64,000 nucleotides of DNA, taken from assembly GCF_050107715.1 (NCBI RefSeq), contig NZ_JBNILN010000003.1, forward strand, positions 248,001 to 312,000, read 5' to 3'. The translations under genes and the position numbers were made by a program. Under the pieces are notes generated by a model. That model was not told the DNA's origin. It saw only the letters and a program-made list of their open reading frames with translations, and ran no database searches. Within the stretch, counting starts at the first letter, position 1; each line of letters starts with the position of its first letter. Origin of the DNA: Metabacillus_B sp050107715. GTDB lineage: Bacteria > Bacillota > Bacilli > Bacillales > Bacillaceae. This document shows, one piece after another, positions 34,746-42,796 of this stretch.

Positions 34746-35381
34746 ATGGATAAGCAATATATCCTGTCAGAAGCCCGTTTGATGGTCAAAGAGCTGCTAG
34801 GGGACGAAGGTTCAGGCCATGACTGGCGGCATATAGAGAGAGTCAGGGACCTGGCGCTGCAACTGGCCTGTGGAACAGAAACTGATCGGTTTATTATTGA
34901 GATGACAGCCCTCTTTCACGATTTGCCGGACCGGAAATTGGAAGAAGCCAGAAGGATGAGTGGTTTAGAAATCAGAGAGTGGCTGAATTCATACAGCGTC
35001 GAAGAAAAGGAAATCAGCCATATCTTTCATATACTTGATAAAATTTCTTTCAACGGATCAGGAACTGATGTGCCTTCTACAGAAGAAGGAAAGCTTGTTC
35101 AGGATGCAGACCGGCTTGATGCAATCGGTGCAATCGGAATTGCAAGGACATTTGTGTATGCCGGAAGCAGAGGCAATCCGATTTTCGATCCCGGCAAGCC
35201 TGATTCAGCCATTCAGCATTTTTATGATAAGCTTTTAAAACTGAAGAATCTGATGAATACAGAAGCTGGAAGAAAAGAAGCGGAAGCAAGGCATGCTTTT
35301 ATGGAGCTTTATCTTGAAACGTTTTTCCGTGAATTGAAAACGGGGGCGTTAAGGTCCGCTTCACCGGATCGCTTATGTTAA
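34746..35381 (+). CDS. ypgQ: HD-domain phosphohydrolase YpgQ
   Basis: A 211-aa HD-superfamily metal hydrolase. The ligands are H in SGHDWRHIERV near residue 24, HD in MTALFHDLPD near 57 and D in VQDADRLDAIGAIGIARTF near 117. B. subtilis YpgQ is reported to have Mn-dependent pyrophosphohydrolase activity on nucleotides. GGAGG lies 6 bases before ATG 34746. Probably co-transcribed with bsaA and ypgR. Confidence 0.88.
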   Translation: MDKQYILSEARLMVKELLGDEGSGHDWRHIERVRDLALQLACGTETDRFIIEMTALFHDLPDRKLEEARRMSGLEIREWLNSYSVEEKEISHIFHILDKISFNGSGTDVPSTEEGKLVQDADRLDAIGAIGIARTFVYAGSRGNPIFDPGKPDSAIQHFYDKLLKLKNLMNTEAGRKEAEARHAFMELYLETFFRELKTGALRSASPDRLC

Positions 35382-35416
35382 AATAGAGGAAAATTTCAGC
35401 TAGGAGGGTTACCAGG

Positions 35417-36547
35417 ATGAATATAAAAACGATTGAACCGACACCGAGTCCGAACACGATGAAGATCATCCTTACAGAGGAGCTTCCAAAAGGGACAAGC
35501 AATAACTATAAAAAAGGCGGAGAAGAGAACGCGCCTAAAGTAATTCAGGATATTCTCCAGGTTGACGGAGTCAAAGGGGTCTATCATGTGGCTGATTTTC
35601 TCGCAGTCGAACGGAATTCCAGATTTGATTGGAAAGACATCTTATTTTCAGTAAGGTCCTGCTTTGGTGAAGATTCTGAAAAAACCGTTCAAGCTGGTGA
35701 AGCAGCGGAAGGATTTGGAGAAATAAAAGCATCTGTGCAGATGTTCAATGGCATCCCGATGCAGGTAAAGCTGACAGATGGTATGGAAGAGAAACGTTTC
35801 GCACTCCCGCAGCGTTTCCAGGAGGCTATTTTCAGTGTTCAGCAGCAATCATCCAATGTGGTGCTGGATCGGGTTTGGAAAGACCATGGTGTCCGTTATG
35901 GAGATATGGATGAAATTGGCGGGGACATTGTCGAAGAGCTTTCCGCTGCATATCAGGATGACCGGCTTAAAAGAATGGCTCAGCAAATGCTGAATAAAGA
36001 AGAAGGAGTGCAGCCAATCAGCCGCACAGCTTACAAAGTAACGATTGAGATGATGGAGGAACCTGAATGGACTTCCCGGTATGCACACTTGGAGCAGATG
36101 AATCCTTCTGCGGATGACTTAAATGTACTGGAAAAAGCCCTCGGTGACGAAAAAGCCTCGATCAGAAGGCTGGCAGTCGTTTATCTTGGCATGATAGAGG
36201 ATCCCGCTGTGCTGCCTCTTTTATATCGGGCTTTGGAGGACAAGTCAGTGACGGTAAGAAGGACGGCGGGGGACTGCCTTTCTGATATTGGAGATCCTAA
36301 AGCAATGCCGGCCGTCATCAAATCTCTTAAGGATAAAAACAAGCTCGTCCGCTGGCGGGCGGCTATGTTCTTATATGAAGTGGGGGATGAGCAGGCATTG
36401 CCGGCATTGAGAGCAGCCCAGGATGACCTGGAATTTGAAGTAAGCATGCAAATCAAGCTTGCCATCGAACGAATTGAAGGCGGCGAAGAAGCTATGGGGT
36501 CCGTATGGAAGCAAATGACCGAAAGCCGGAAAGCAAGCGAATCGTAA
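35417..36547 (+). CDS. ypgR: YpgR/CvfC: NfuA-like N-terminal domain plus HEAT repeats
   Basis: A 376-aa two-part protein. Residues 1-85 resemble the Nfu N-terminal scaffold fold (MNIKTIEPTPSPNTMKIIL, VDGVKGVYHVADFLAVER). Residues 220-365 contain HEAT-like repeats (DEKASIRRLAVVYLGMIEDP, DKSVTVRRTAGDCLSDIGDP, DKNKLVRWRAAMFLYEVGDE). Staphylococcal relatives are called conserved virulence factor C. The role is unknown; the fold suggests a scaffold, perhaps for Fe-S enzymes. It lies just upstream of ilvD, an Fe-S enzyme, but a terminator separates them. AGGAGGG precedes the start. Confidence 0.88.
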   Translation: MNIKTIEPTPSPNTMKIILTEELPKGTSNNYKKGGEENAPKVIQDILQVDGVKGVYHVADFLAVERNSRFDWKDILFSVRSCFGEDSEKTVQAGEAAEGFGEIKASVQMFNGIPMQVKLTDGMEEKRFALPQRFQEAIFSVQQQSSNVVLDRVWKDHGVRYGDMDEIGGDIVEELSAAYQDDRLKRMAQQMLNKEEGVQPISRTAYKVTIEMMEEPEWTSRYAHLEQMNPSADDLNVLEKALGDEKASIRRLAVVYLGMIEDPAVLPLLYRALEDKSVTVRRTAGDCLSDIGDPKAMPAVIKSLKDKNKLVRWRAAMFLYEVGDEQALPALRAAQDDLEFEVSMQIKLAIERIEGGEEAMGSVWKQMTESRKASES

Positions 36548-36589
36548 GGGAGAAGAGGGGCTGATCTGCCCGTCTGCATAGAACGCTTC

Positions 36590-36645
36590 TGGAAAGGCGC
36601 AGCAGAGCCCATGGAACAGCGGGCGAAGAGGTAAGCGAGAAGACT
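36590..36645. repeat. Possible decayed copy of the dispersed repeat
   Basis: GGAAAGGCGCAGCAGAGCCC and GGAACAGCGGGCGAAGAGGTAAG recall the centre of the 14392 copy (GAGCAGCGGGACAGGTAAG). The similarity is modest and the ends are gone. Confidence 0.3.
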
Positions 36646-36685
36646 GGAGCGTAAGCCGCCGGTCCGATGCAGCTGCTTTACTATG

Positions 36686-36735
36686 AAAAAGAGGGAGTCC
36701 AAAAGAATACAGCTTTTGGAACGCCCTCTTTTTTT
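36686..36735 (+). terminator. Terminator after ypgR
   Basis: AAAAAGAGGG-GTCCAAAAG pairs with CTTTTGGA-CCCTCTTTTT across small internal bulges, followed by T7. Confidence 0.8.
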
Positions 36736-36762
36736 ATGTTATTAAATTAACATTTTATTAAA

Positions 36763-36777
36763 AATTATTAGAATATT
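36763..36777 (+). promoter_or_regulatory. Candidate CodY box upstream of ilvD
   Basis: AATTATTAGAATATT matches the 15-base CodY consensus AATTTTCWGAAAATT with 3 mismatches. It ends one base before the -35 of the ilvD promoter, a good place for branched-chain amino acid/GTP-dependent repression. Confidence 0.55.
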
Positions 36778-36778
36778 A

Positions 36779-36807
36779 TTGCAATATGGAAATCAACGTT
36801 TTATAGT
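36779..36807 (+). promoter_or_regulatory. Sigma-A promoter of ilvD
   Basis: TTGCAA, 17 bases, TATAGT. Transcription start expected near 36814, leaving a leader of about 29 bases. Confidence 0.65.
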
Positions 36808-36842
36808 AATACACAATCGATTATCGCAGGAGGGAAGAAGGA

Positions 36843-38549
36843 ATGAAAAAAGATCTAAGAATAAAGAGCAGACATTTAAGTGAAGATGCTAAAAGAGTTC
36901 CAAACCGGGCTATGCTCCGCGCTGTCGGATTTCAGGATGAAGATTTCCAAAAACCAATGGTCGGCGTAGCGAGCACGTGGAGCGAGGTAACTCCGTGCAA
37001 CATACATATTGATCAATTGGCGGTTCGGGCAAAACAGGGAGTAGCTGATGCAGGCGGCGCAGGAATGATTTTTAATACCATAACCGTTTCGGACGGGATC
37101 TCTATGGGGACATCGGGAATGAGATACTCCCTTCCGAGCAGGGATGTTATTGCGGATTCAATCGAAACTGTAGCTGGAGCTGAAAATCTGGATGCCTACG
37201 TTGCTATTGGAGGATGTGATAAAAACATGCCCGGCTGCCTTATTGCAATGGCGAGATCCGAAGTACCGTCTGTTTTCGTGTATGGCGGAACAATCAAGCC
37301 AGGCACCCTGAACGGGAAGGACATCGATATCGTTTCCGCGTTTGAAGGAGTCGGACAATATAATAAAGGTGATATCAGCCGGGAAGAGCTTCATCAAATT
37401 GAATGCAATGCCTGTCCGGGAGCAGGTTCCTGCGGAGGCATGTATACAGCAAATACAATGGCATCAGCCATCGAAGCTCTGGGCATGAGCCTGCCGGGCA
37501 GTTCTTCAAACCCGGCAGAGTCAGAATACAAGCTTCAGGACTGCTATGATGCAGGCGAAGCGGTCCTTAAGCTTTTGGAAGCCGGAATCTATCCTAAAGA
37601 CATTATGACAAAAGCGGCTTTTGAAAATGCCATCACGTTAGTCATGGCCCTCGGCGGTTCAACGAATGCCGTCCTCCATCTGCTTGCGATCGCCAATGCA
37701 GCTGAGGTAGATTTGACGCTGGATGATTTTGAGCGGATCCAAAAGAAGGTTCCCCACATTGCAAATTTAAAGCCCAGCGGGAAGTATGTCATGCAGGATC
37801 TGTATGAAGCGGGGGGAGTGCCCGGGGTAATGAAGCTGCTCTTGGAACAAGGGTATTTGCATGGTGATTGTCTGACTGTGACAGGAAAAACCATAGCTGA
37901 AAACCTGGAGGTTCTGGAGGGGCTTAAAGACAATCAGGATGTTATTGTTCCGCTGGACAAACCATTGCGTGAAGATGGTCCCCTGGTCATCATGAAAGGG
38001 AATCTGGCCCCGTCTGGAGCAGTCGCAAAGGTTTCCGGATTAAAGGTTACAAGTTTAACAGGCCCGGCGAAAGTTTTTGACAGTGAAGAAGAAGCAACCG
38101 AAGCGGTTTTAGCAGGGGAAGTTTCTGCGGGCGATGTGATTGTCATCAGGTATGAAGGTCCGAAAGGGGGACCGGGAATGCCTGAGATGCTCTCACTGTC
38201 CGCCATCCTTGTAGGAAAAGGCCTCGGTGAAACCGTAGCTCTTCTTACAGATGGGAGATTTTCAGGTGGAACTCATGGACTCGTAGTTGGCCACATTGCC
38301 CCTGAAGCACAAATCGGCGGACCGATTGCCTTTTTGAATACCGGAGACCTTGTCACCGTTGACAGCGATCGAAGAGAGCTGACGATGCATGTTCAGGATG
38401 AAGAGCTCGCAAGAAGAAAAGCGAGCTGGTCGCCTCCTGTACAAACTATGCGGGGAGTACTTGGGAAATATGCGCGCACCGTTTCCTGCTCCTCTCAAGG
38501 AGCGGTAACCGATCTCCCTGAGACACCTATGGAGCATGTAAAGCTTTAA
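36843..38549 (+). CDS. ilvD: Dihydroxy-acid dehydratase
   Basis: A 568-aa IlvD/Edd family Fe-S enzyme that makes the 2-keto acids for valine, isoleucine and leucine. The cluster cysteines are seen in IGGCDKNMPGCLIAMAR near residue 122 and ECNACPGAGSCGGMYTANTM near 195. The C-terminal signature TDGRFSGGTHGLVVGHIAPEA near 470 is intact. AGGAGGG precedes ATG 36843. Probably controlled by CodY (36763). The bacilliredoxin brxA follows after about 100 bases without an obvious terminator. Confidence 0.97.
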   Translation: MKKDLRIKSRHLSEDAKRVPNRAMLRAVGFQDEDFQKPMVGVASTWSEVTPCNIHIDQLAVRAKQGVADAGGAGMIFNTITVSDGISMGTSGMRYSLPSRDVIADSIETVAGAENLDAYVAIGGCDKNMPGCLIAMARSEVPSVFVYGGTIKPGTLNGKDIDIVSAFEGVGQYNKGDISREELHQIECNACPGAGSCGGMYTANTMASAIEALGMSLPGSSSNPAESEYKLQDCYDAGEAVLKLLEAGIYPKDIMTKAAFENAITLVMALGGSTNAVLHLLAIANAAEVDLTLDDFERIQKKVPHIANLKPSGKYVMQDLYEAGGVPGVMKLLLEQGYLHGDCLTVTGKTIAENLEVLEGLKDNQDVIVPLDKPLREDGPLVIMKGNLAPSGAVAKVSGLKVTSLTGPAKVFDSEEEATEAVLAGEVSAGDVIVIRYEGPKGGPGMPEMLSLSAILVGKGLGETVALLTDGRFSGGTHGLVVGHIAPEAQIGGPIAFLNTGDLVTVDSDRRELTMHVQDEELARRKASWSPPVQTMRGVLGKYARTVSCSSQGAVTDLPETPMEHVKL

Positions 38550-38649
38550 TCGTTTGCCTCCGGAATTTTTCTATAGTATTCTTGAAAACATAGGAGCAAA
38601 AGAGCCACGGCGGCCAGCTCCATATGATCGATTCAGGAGGGGTTTTAAA

Positions 38650-39084
38650 ATGTCGATGGCATATGAAGAATACATGCGTCAAATGGTAAAGCCAATGAGA
38701 GCGGAACTTACAAACGCCGGCTTTCAGGAGCTTTTGACAGAAGAAGAAGTAGAAGCCTTTATGGAAAATGCTGAAGGAACGACCCTTGTCGTTGTGAACT
38801 CAGTTTGCGGATGCGCAGCAGGCCTTGCGCGCCCGGCTGCCACTCAGGCTGCGCTGAATGCCGATAAAAAGCCTGACCGGCTTGTGACCGTCTTTGCGGG
38901 ACAGGATAAAGAGGCTACTGCCAGAATGAGGACTTACTTTGAAGGGTATGAACCTTCTTCTCCTTCTATGGCACTTCTAAAAGGGAAAGATGTCGTTCAT
39001 TTTATTCCGAGAGACAGCATTGAAGGATTTGCAATAGAAGAGATTATGGCTAATCTTGAACAGGCTTTTGAAAAAAACTGCTGA
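38650..39084 (+). CDS. brxA: Bacilliredoxin BrxA (YphP)
   Basis: A 144-aa thioredoxin-like protein of the BrxA/BrxB family that removes bacillithiol from S-bacillithiolated proteins. The CGC active site is in VVNSVCGCAAGLARPA near residue 53. The start MSMAYEEYMRQMVKPMR is typical, and 144 aa equals the B. subtilis length. AGGAGGGG sits upstream of ATG 38650; the frame upstream to 38554 is not used. Position after ilvD matches B. subtilis. It implies that this organism makes bacillithiol. Confidence 0.95.
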   Translation: MSMAYEEYMRQMVKPMRAELTNAGFQELLTEEEVEAFMENAEGTTLVVVNSVCGCAAGLARPAATQAALNADKKPDRLVTVFAGQDKEATARMRTYFEGYEPSSPSMALLKGKDVVHFIPRDSIEGFAIEEIMANLEQAFEKNC

Positions 39085-39094
39085 GCAGGCAGAT

Positions 39095-39129
39095 GGGATG
39101 GCTTCTCAATTGAAGCCATCCCGATTTTT
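39095..39129 (+). terminator. Terminator after brxA
   Basis: A perfect 11-bp stem GGGATGGCTTC / GAAGCCATCCC with a TCAATT loop, then GATTTTT. Confidence 0.88.
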
Positions 39130-39228
39130 ATGAAAAGCTTTGGCTGAGCAAGCTGCTGATTGAATAAATATCTTTAGCGGATATCATCAGCCAGCTACAG
39201 CCTGGCTTCAGGAAAAGGGACGCTAAAA

Positions 39229-40005
39229 TTGATTGTAACTACAGTGATGAGAAACTTTAAAGAAGCGGAAAAAACAGCCTTACGTCTGGCACCTTCTATC
39301 AACGGACGGTTTGAGCCGAGAAATAAACAATCCATAGCTTTCATGCTCCATAAGTACCAAAAACCTGTTCTGGTTGTCGGAACCGAGAGAATGGAGCTCT
39401 TCACCAGCCCGGATAGTAAACCTTTCTTTTTTCACCCAAACTCTGCCATGTTCAGGGTTAAGCGGCTTATGAAGGGGCAGTCCGACCCGTTTGCACAAGC
39501 TGCGGGGTTATCAAGTGGCAAAACCATGCTTGACTGCACGCTTGGCCTAGCCTCCGACAGCATAATCGCCTCCTTCGCAGTAGGTGCTGAAGGAAGGGTC
39601 TGCGGACTTGAAAACAATCAGGAAATGGCCGTCATTGTTAAAGAGGGCCTGCAAAACTGGGATACGGGCATCGATGAAATCAACAGGGCGATGAGAAGCG
39701 TAAAAGTAGTTCATGCGCATCATACCGGCTTTCTAAAAAACTGTTCTGATTCTTCATTTGATGTCGTCTATTTTGACCCGATGTTTGAAGAACCCATTGA
39801 TTCTGAGGGAATGACACCGCTAAAACAAATTGCCTTGCATGAAGATCTTGCAGAAGAAGCGGTTTTCGAGGCGCTTAGAGTCGCTAAAGAAAGAGTTGTT
39901 CTTAAAGATCACTGGAAAAGCGCCCGTTTTGAAAAATTTGGTTTTATTCAGCTGAAGCGGCGCTCAGCTTCTTTTCATTACGGAGTTATAGAATTGAAGA
40001 AATAG
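39229..40005 (+). CDS. ypiP: RsmJ-like class I methyltransferase YpiP
   Basis: A 258-aa SAM-dependent methyltransferase. The SAM motif is TMLDCTLGLASDSIIASFAVG near residue 100, with VCGLENNQEMA (acidic loop) and the catalytic DVVYFDPMFEEP near 180. The latter is the DPMFP-like motif of RsmJ (16S rRNA m2G1516). The start is TTG 39229, 9 bases after GGAAAAGGGA. Whether it modifies rRNA in Bacillus is not established; the call is by family. Confidence 0.85.
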   Translation: MIVTTVMRNFKEAEKTALRLAPSINGRFEPRNKQSIAFMLHKYQKPVLVVGTERMELFTSPDSKPFFFHPNSAMFRVKRLMKGQSDPFAQAAGLSSGKTMLDCTLGLASDSIIASFAVGAEGRVCGLENNQEMAVIVKEGLQNWDTGIDEINRAMRSVKVVHAHHTGFLKNCSDSSFDVVYFDPMFEEPIDSEGMTPLKQIALHEDLAEEAVFEALRVAKERVVLKDHWKSARFEKFGFIQLKRRSASFHYGVIELKK

Positions 40006-40033
40006 GCGGAAACTATGGGCGGAGGTGACAGCC

Positions 40034-40162
40034 ATGTCCAGAAAAAAAGCCGACCCATCCAAAGCCCAGCTTGGATCTCCTGAACCGGAAGGACAGGGAA
40101 CGACGAATAAAGAGACGGGGAAATCCAGAAGCTCCGCCGTCTCCAAGCCTAAAAATATGTAA
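40034..40162 (+). CDS. 42-aa basic peptide, possible minor spore protein
   Basis: ATG 40034 after a perfect GGAGGTGA site. The product starts MSRKKADPSKAQLGSPEPEG and ends SRSSAVSKPKNM. It is disordered, Lys/Ser/Gly-rich and lacks a hydrophobic segment. The composition suits a minor small acid-soluble spore protein, but no named Ssp family can be supported. It follows ypiP by 28 bases. Confidence 0.6.
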   Translation: MSRKKADPSKAQLGSPEPEGQGTTNKETGKSRSSAVSKPKNM

Positions 40163-40180
40163 TGGACAGGGGAGATCCCG

Positions 40181-40223
40181 CAGATGGAACAGCGCCCGTT
40201 CCGCGCAGGGCGCTGTTCATCTG
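40181..40223. terminator. Long hairpin after the 42-codon gene
   Basis: CAGATGGAACAGCGCCC pairs with GGGCGCTGTTCATCTG: 16 pairs with a single bulged G and a 10-base loop. No U-tract follows, so it may act as a processing or stability element rather than a terminator. Confidence 0.5.
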
Positions 40224-40309
40224 CTGTCAAGGCTTTGCACATTCAGCCCGCAAGTAAAAAAGGATTCGCGTCAAACCTCGGAAGCAAATAAATTGAGCAG
40301 AGGTTAAGT

Positions 40310-40338
40310 AAGCCCGGAACGTAAGCTTCCGGGCTTTA
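40310..40338. terminator. Hairpin between convergent small genes
   Basis: A perfect 10-bp stem AAGCCCGGAA / TTCCGGGCTT with a 7-base loop. It would end plus-strand transcripts and covers the stop codon of the minus-strand 24-codon ORF. Confidence 0.6.
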
Positions 40339-40410
40339 GTCTGTTATTTCCATCATAATCATGTAAAGCAGCGTGAGAAAACTTGCTGAAATAAGCAGGA
40401 CCTCAAACAT
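40336..40410 (-). CDS. 24-aa hydrophobic peptide (unrecognised)
   Basis: MFEVLLISASFLTLLYMIMM followed by EITD. One short transmembrane helix between two acidic ends. A strong GGGGAGG lies 7 bases upstream on the minus strand, and the stop is in a terminator-like hairpin. Otherwise unknown. Confidence 0.4.
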   Translation of the reverse strand: MFEVLLISASFLTLLYMIMMEITD

Positions 40411-40483
40411 GTTGCGCCTCCCCGTGTAGGTAATACATTTATTGTAAAGGAAATGATTGTTTAATTAAAGCGTTTTCCTAACT

Positions 40484-40513
40484 TTGTTAAGGTGAAGTTC
40501 TATAAGCTATGAT
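40484..40513 (+). promoter_or_regulatory. Likely sigma-A promoter of ypjP
   Basis: TTGTTA, 18 bases, TATGAT, about 36 bases ahead of the start codon. Confidence 0.5.
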
Positions 40514-40548
40514 AAACTAATAGAGAATAAACCTGGGAGAGGGTCAGC

Positions 40549-41103
40549 ATGAACAAATGGCTTAAAAAAACACTCGTAGCGCTTTTTTCCATCGCCACTC
40601 TAGGCATGGTTGCACCTCCAGCTTCTCTTATTGCAGAAGAAAAAACAGGCAGCTTATCCGAAACCCTTTCAGAGAACCAATATGACTCGGAATTAAAAGG
40701 TCAAGAAGAGCGTGCCCATCAGGAATTTAAAGATTTGGCAAGAGAGCAGACCTATTTAAAATTCGGGGACAGGATCAGACCTGTTATTGAAAGGGAGTTT
40801 GACGAGCTCATTCTTCCGAAAATCACGGAAGCTATTGACTGGGAGCTGACTGCCGTAGAATCGGACAGCCTTGTCATCAGTGAAAAGCCGGGAGGGGGAA
40901 GAAGTGAAAAAATCTTCCATATATATGATGCCCGGACCGGCAAAGATGTTATACGGTTTCATGTGAGAATCGACCATCCTCCTGGCGAAGGTTTTTGGTT
41001 TAATTTTCATTACCATTTAGATAAGGATTCCTTTGAGAAGCATCATGAGCTGGGCAGCATTTATTGGGACCGAAATACTCCGCCCGCTTGGATGACTCAT
41101 TAA
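40549..41103 (+). CDS. ypjP: YpjP family secreted or membrane-anchored protein
   Basis: A 184-aa protein. N-terminal signal-like segment: MNKWLKK, then a hydrophobic stretch (TLVALFSIATLGMVAPPASL) ending near residue 29, with a possible signal peptidase site before EEKTG. The rest is a soluble domain ending in aromatic-rich FWFNFHYHLDKDSFEKHHELG. It matches YpjP of B. subtilis in place and style. Function unknown; probably acts outside the membrane. Followed by ypjQ after 19 bases. Confidence 0.85.
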   Translation: MNKWLKKTLVALFSIATLGMVAPPASLIAEEKTGSLSETLSENQYDSELKGQEERAHQEFKDLAREQTYLKFGDRIRPVIEREFDELILPKITEAIDWELTAVESDSLVISEKPGGGRSEKIFHIYDARTGKDVIRFHVRIDHPPGEGFWFNFHYHLDKDSFEKHHELGSIYWDRNTPPAWMTH

Positions 41104-41122
41104 AAGGGGGAAGGGTCAGCCG

Positions 41123-41653
41123 ATGACAAAATATACAATGAGAGAAATGACCTCTATTACTATCCGAATGCTTGATGAGAGAGGAGTCACGCTCTCTGAT
41201 ATAGCAGATATCGTATTCCGTCTCCAGCAAAAATACATACCTGCTCTTACCCATGAGGATTGCGTTTACAACGTTGAACGCGTACTCAGCAAACGGGAAA
41301 TTGTGCATGCTGTTCTGACGGGACTTGCTCTGGACCAGCTTGCTGAGAAGAAGCTTCTTCCTCAGCCTTTGCAGCATCTTGTTGAAACGGACGAGCCCTT
41401 GTACGGAATCGATGAAATCATTCCGCTTTCCATCGTGAATGTGTACGGGTCGATCGGTCTGACAAACTTTGGTTTTCTGGACAAGGAAAAATTCGGGATC
41501 ATAAAAGAATTGGATGAACATAAAGAAGACCGGGTAAACACGTTTCTTGACGATATTGTGGCCGGACTTGCTGCAGCTGCAGCAAGCAGGATGGCGCACA
41601 GAAGCCGCGATAAAGAAGAGGAAGATCAGTCAGAGCAAATGATTGGAAGTTAA
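41123..41653 (+). CDS. ypjQ: YpjQ, phosphatidylglycerophosphatase A-like protein
   Basis: A 176-aa helical protein of the PgpA-related family. Typical blocks: ERGVTLSDIADIVFRLQQKY near residue 19, YGIDEIIPLSIVNVYGSIGLTNFGFLDKE near 93, and NTFLDDIVAGLAAAAASRM near 138. Unlike classic PgpA it is mainly soluble. By family it may dephosphorylate phosphatidylglycerophosphate or a related lipid phosphate, but this is unproven. AAAGGGGGAAGGG precedes the start. Operon with ypjP. Confidence 0.85.
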   Translation: MTKYTMREMTSITIRMLDERGVTLSDIADIVFRLQQKYIPALTHEDCVYNVERVLSKREIVHAVLTGLALDQLAEKKLLPQPLQHLVETDEPLYGIDEIIPLSIVNVYGSIGLTNFGFLDKEKFGIIKELDEHKEDRVNTFLDDIVAGLAAAAASRMAHRSRDKEEEDQSEQMIGS

Positions 41654-41666
41654 CAAGGGTTTCTGC

Positions 41667-41695
41667 TTAACAATAGAGTTATATTCTTGTATAAT
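41667..41695 (+). promoter_or_regulatory. Sigma-A promoter of the TerC gene
   Basis: TTAACA, 17 bases, TATAAT, 43 bases upstream of the start codon. The short leader leaves no room for a manganese riboswitch. Confidence 0.7.
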
Positions 41696-41737
41696 AGGAT
41701 AGATATTGCTCGAACCTTAGGAGGTATTGTCGTCACG

Positions 41738-42514
41738 ATGAATGAAGTATTTAATGTATTTGTAGACACGTATGCCCAGTTTTTCAACTGGGAAATGTGG
41801 GCCAAAGTGCTTACAGACCCTACCAGCTGGGGGCTGATCCTCACTCTGGTTATTCTTGAAGGTCTGTTATCAGCAGATAATGCCCTTGTGCTTGCAGTTA
41901 TGGTACGGCCTCTTCCTGAGCATCAAAGGAAAAAAGCCCTGTTTTACGGTTTGATTGGAGCATACCTTTTCCGGTTTATCGCAATCGGAGTCGGAGTCTT
42001 TCTCATTAAGTTTTGGTGGGTTAAGCTTATTGGAGCGGCATATCTTGCCTGGCTTGCCATCAAGTATTTTATGGATAAACGGAATGAATCGAATGGGGAC
42101 GAAGCTGAAGAGGCTGCCAAACTTACTAAAGGCAGTATTTTCACGCGCCTGTTCGGTCAATTCTGGGGAACCGTTGTCGCTATAGAGCTCATGGATATCG
42201 CTTTTTCAGTCGACAGTGTGCTCGCAGCGTTCGGAGTAAGTGAGCAAATCTGGGTTCTTCTTCTTGGGGGAATGCTTGGTGTCCTCATGATGAGGGGAAT
42301 TGCCGGAGTATTTGTTAAACTGATTGAGAAAGTTCCTGAGCTTGAAACAACCGCTTATGTTTTAATCCTGCTCATTTCCATTAAGATGGCCCTGAGTGTC
42401 GCTGGTGTTCACATGCCGCACTGGGTATTCTTCGTCTTAATCATCGTTATGTTCGTCGGGACGTTTGTTATTCATAAAATTAATAACGGCCGTCAGGAAA
42501 AAACTAATATTTAG
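41738..42514 (+). CDS. TerC family integral membrane protein (MeeF/YceF-like)
   Basis: A 258-aa protein with about seven transmembrane helices. Conserved acidic motifs within the membrane: LEGLLSADNALVLAVMV near residue 40 and VAIELMDIAFSVDSVLAAFG near 150, which are the ExxxSxDN and DxxFSxDS type sites of TerC. In B. subtilis, homologues YceF and YkoY export Mn2+ and help load secreted enzymes. The overall sequence is closest, from memory, to YceF/MeeF. ATG 41738 lies 12 bases after AGGAGGT, a little far. No yybP-ykoY riboswitch is visible. Confidence 0.9.
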   Translation: MNEVFNVFVDTYAQFFNWEMWAKVLTDPTSWGLILTLVILEGLLSADNALVLAVMVRPLPEHQRKKALFYGLIGAYLFRFIAIGVGVFLIKFWWVKLIGAAYLAWLAIKYFMDKRNESNGDEAEEAAKLTKGSIFTRLFGQFWGTVVAIELMDIAFSVDSVLAAFGVSEQIWVLLLGGMLGVLMMRGIAGVFVKLIEKVPELETTAYVLILLISIKMALSVAGVHMPHWVFFVLIIVMFVGTFVIHKINNGRQEKTNI

Positions 42515-42515
42515 C

Positions 42516-42552
42516 AAAAAAAGACGGGAGCTTCAAGGTCCCGTCTTTTTTT
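42516..42552. terminator. Bidirectional terminator after the TerC gene
   Basis: AAAAAAAGACGGGA / TCCCGTCTTTTTTT, 14-bp stem and 9-base loop. It also lies at the end of the minus-strand 42-codon ORF. Confidence 0.9.
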
Positions 42553-42679
42553 ATCTTAACAAGTATAGAAACAGGACGATCAATCCGGTGCTGAATATTC
42601 CGTCCGCGACTAGAAAGCGAGAGCTCCCCATGTACTCAATTGTTTTTTCCGCTTCTTCCTTTGAAGGTCTCTTTCGCAT
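42551..42679 (-). CDS. 42-aa small membrane protein (unrecognised)
   Basis: MRKRPSKEEAEKTIEYMGSS followed by a hydrophobic helix (RFLVADGIFSTGLIVLFLYLLR). A charged N-terminal amphipathic helix and a C-terminal membrane anchor. AAGGATGTGA is a fair ribosome site. It ends exactly at the shared terminator with the TerC gene, which supports a real transcript. Family not recognised. Confidence 0.6.
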   Translation of the reverse strand: MRKRPSKEEAEKTIEYMGSSRFLVADGIFSTGLIVLFLYLLR

Positions 42680-42796
42680 GGTGTCACATCCTTGGTGGTT
42701 TGATGAATACTATTCATCCTTTACGAATTTGAACACTTCCATACGCTATAATATGTTAAAATGAAGATTCGAATGTTAAGAAAAGGGCGTGACACG

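Noticed and set aside
41654..41737. Possible manganese (yybP-ykoY) riboswitch ahead of the TerC gene
   Set aside because: The leader between the sigma-A promoter and the start is about 40 bases, too short, and no aptamer core is seen.
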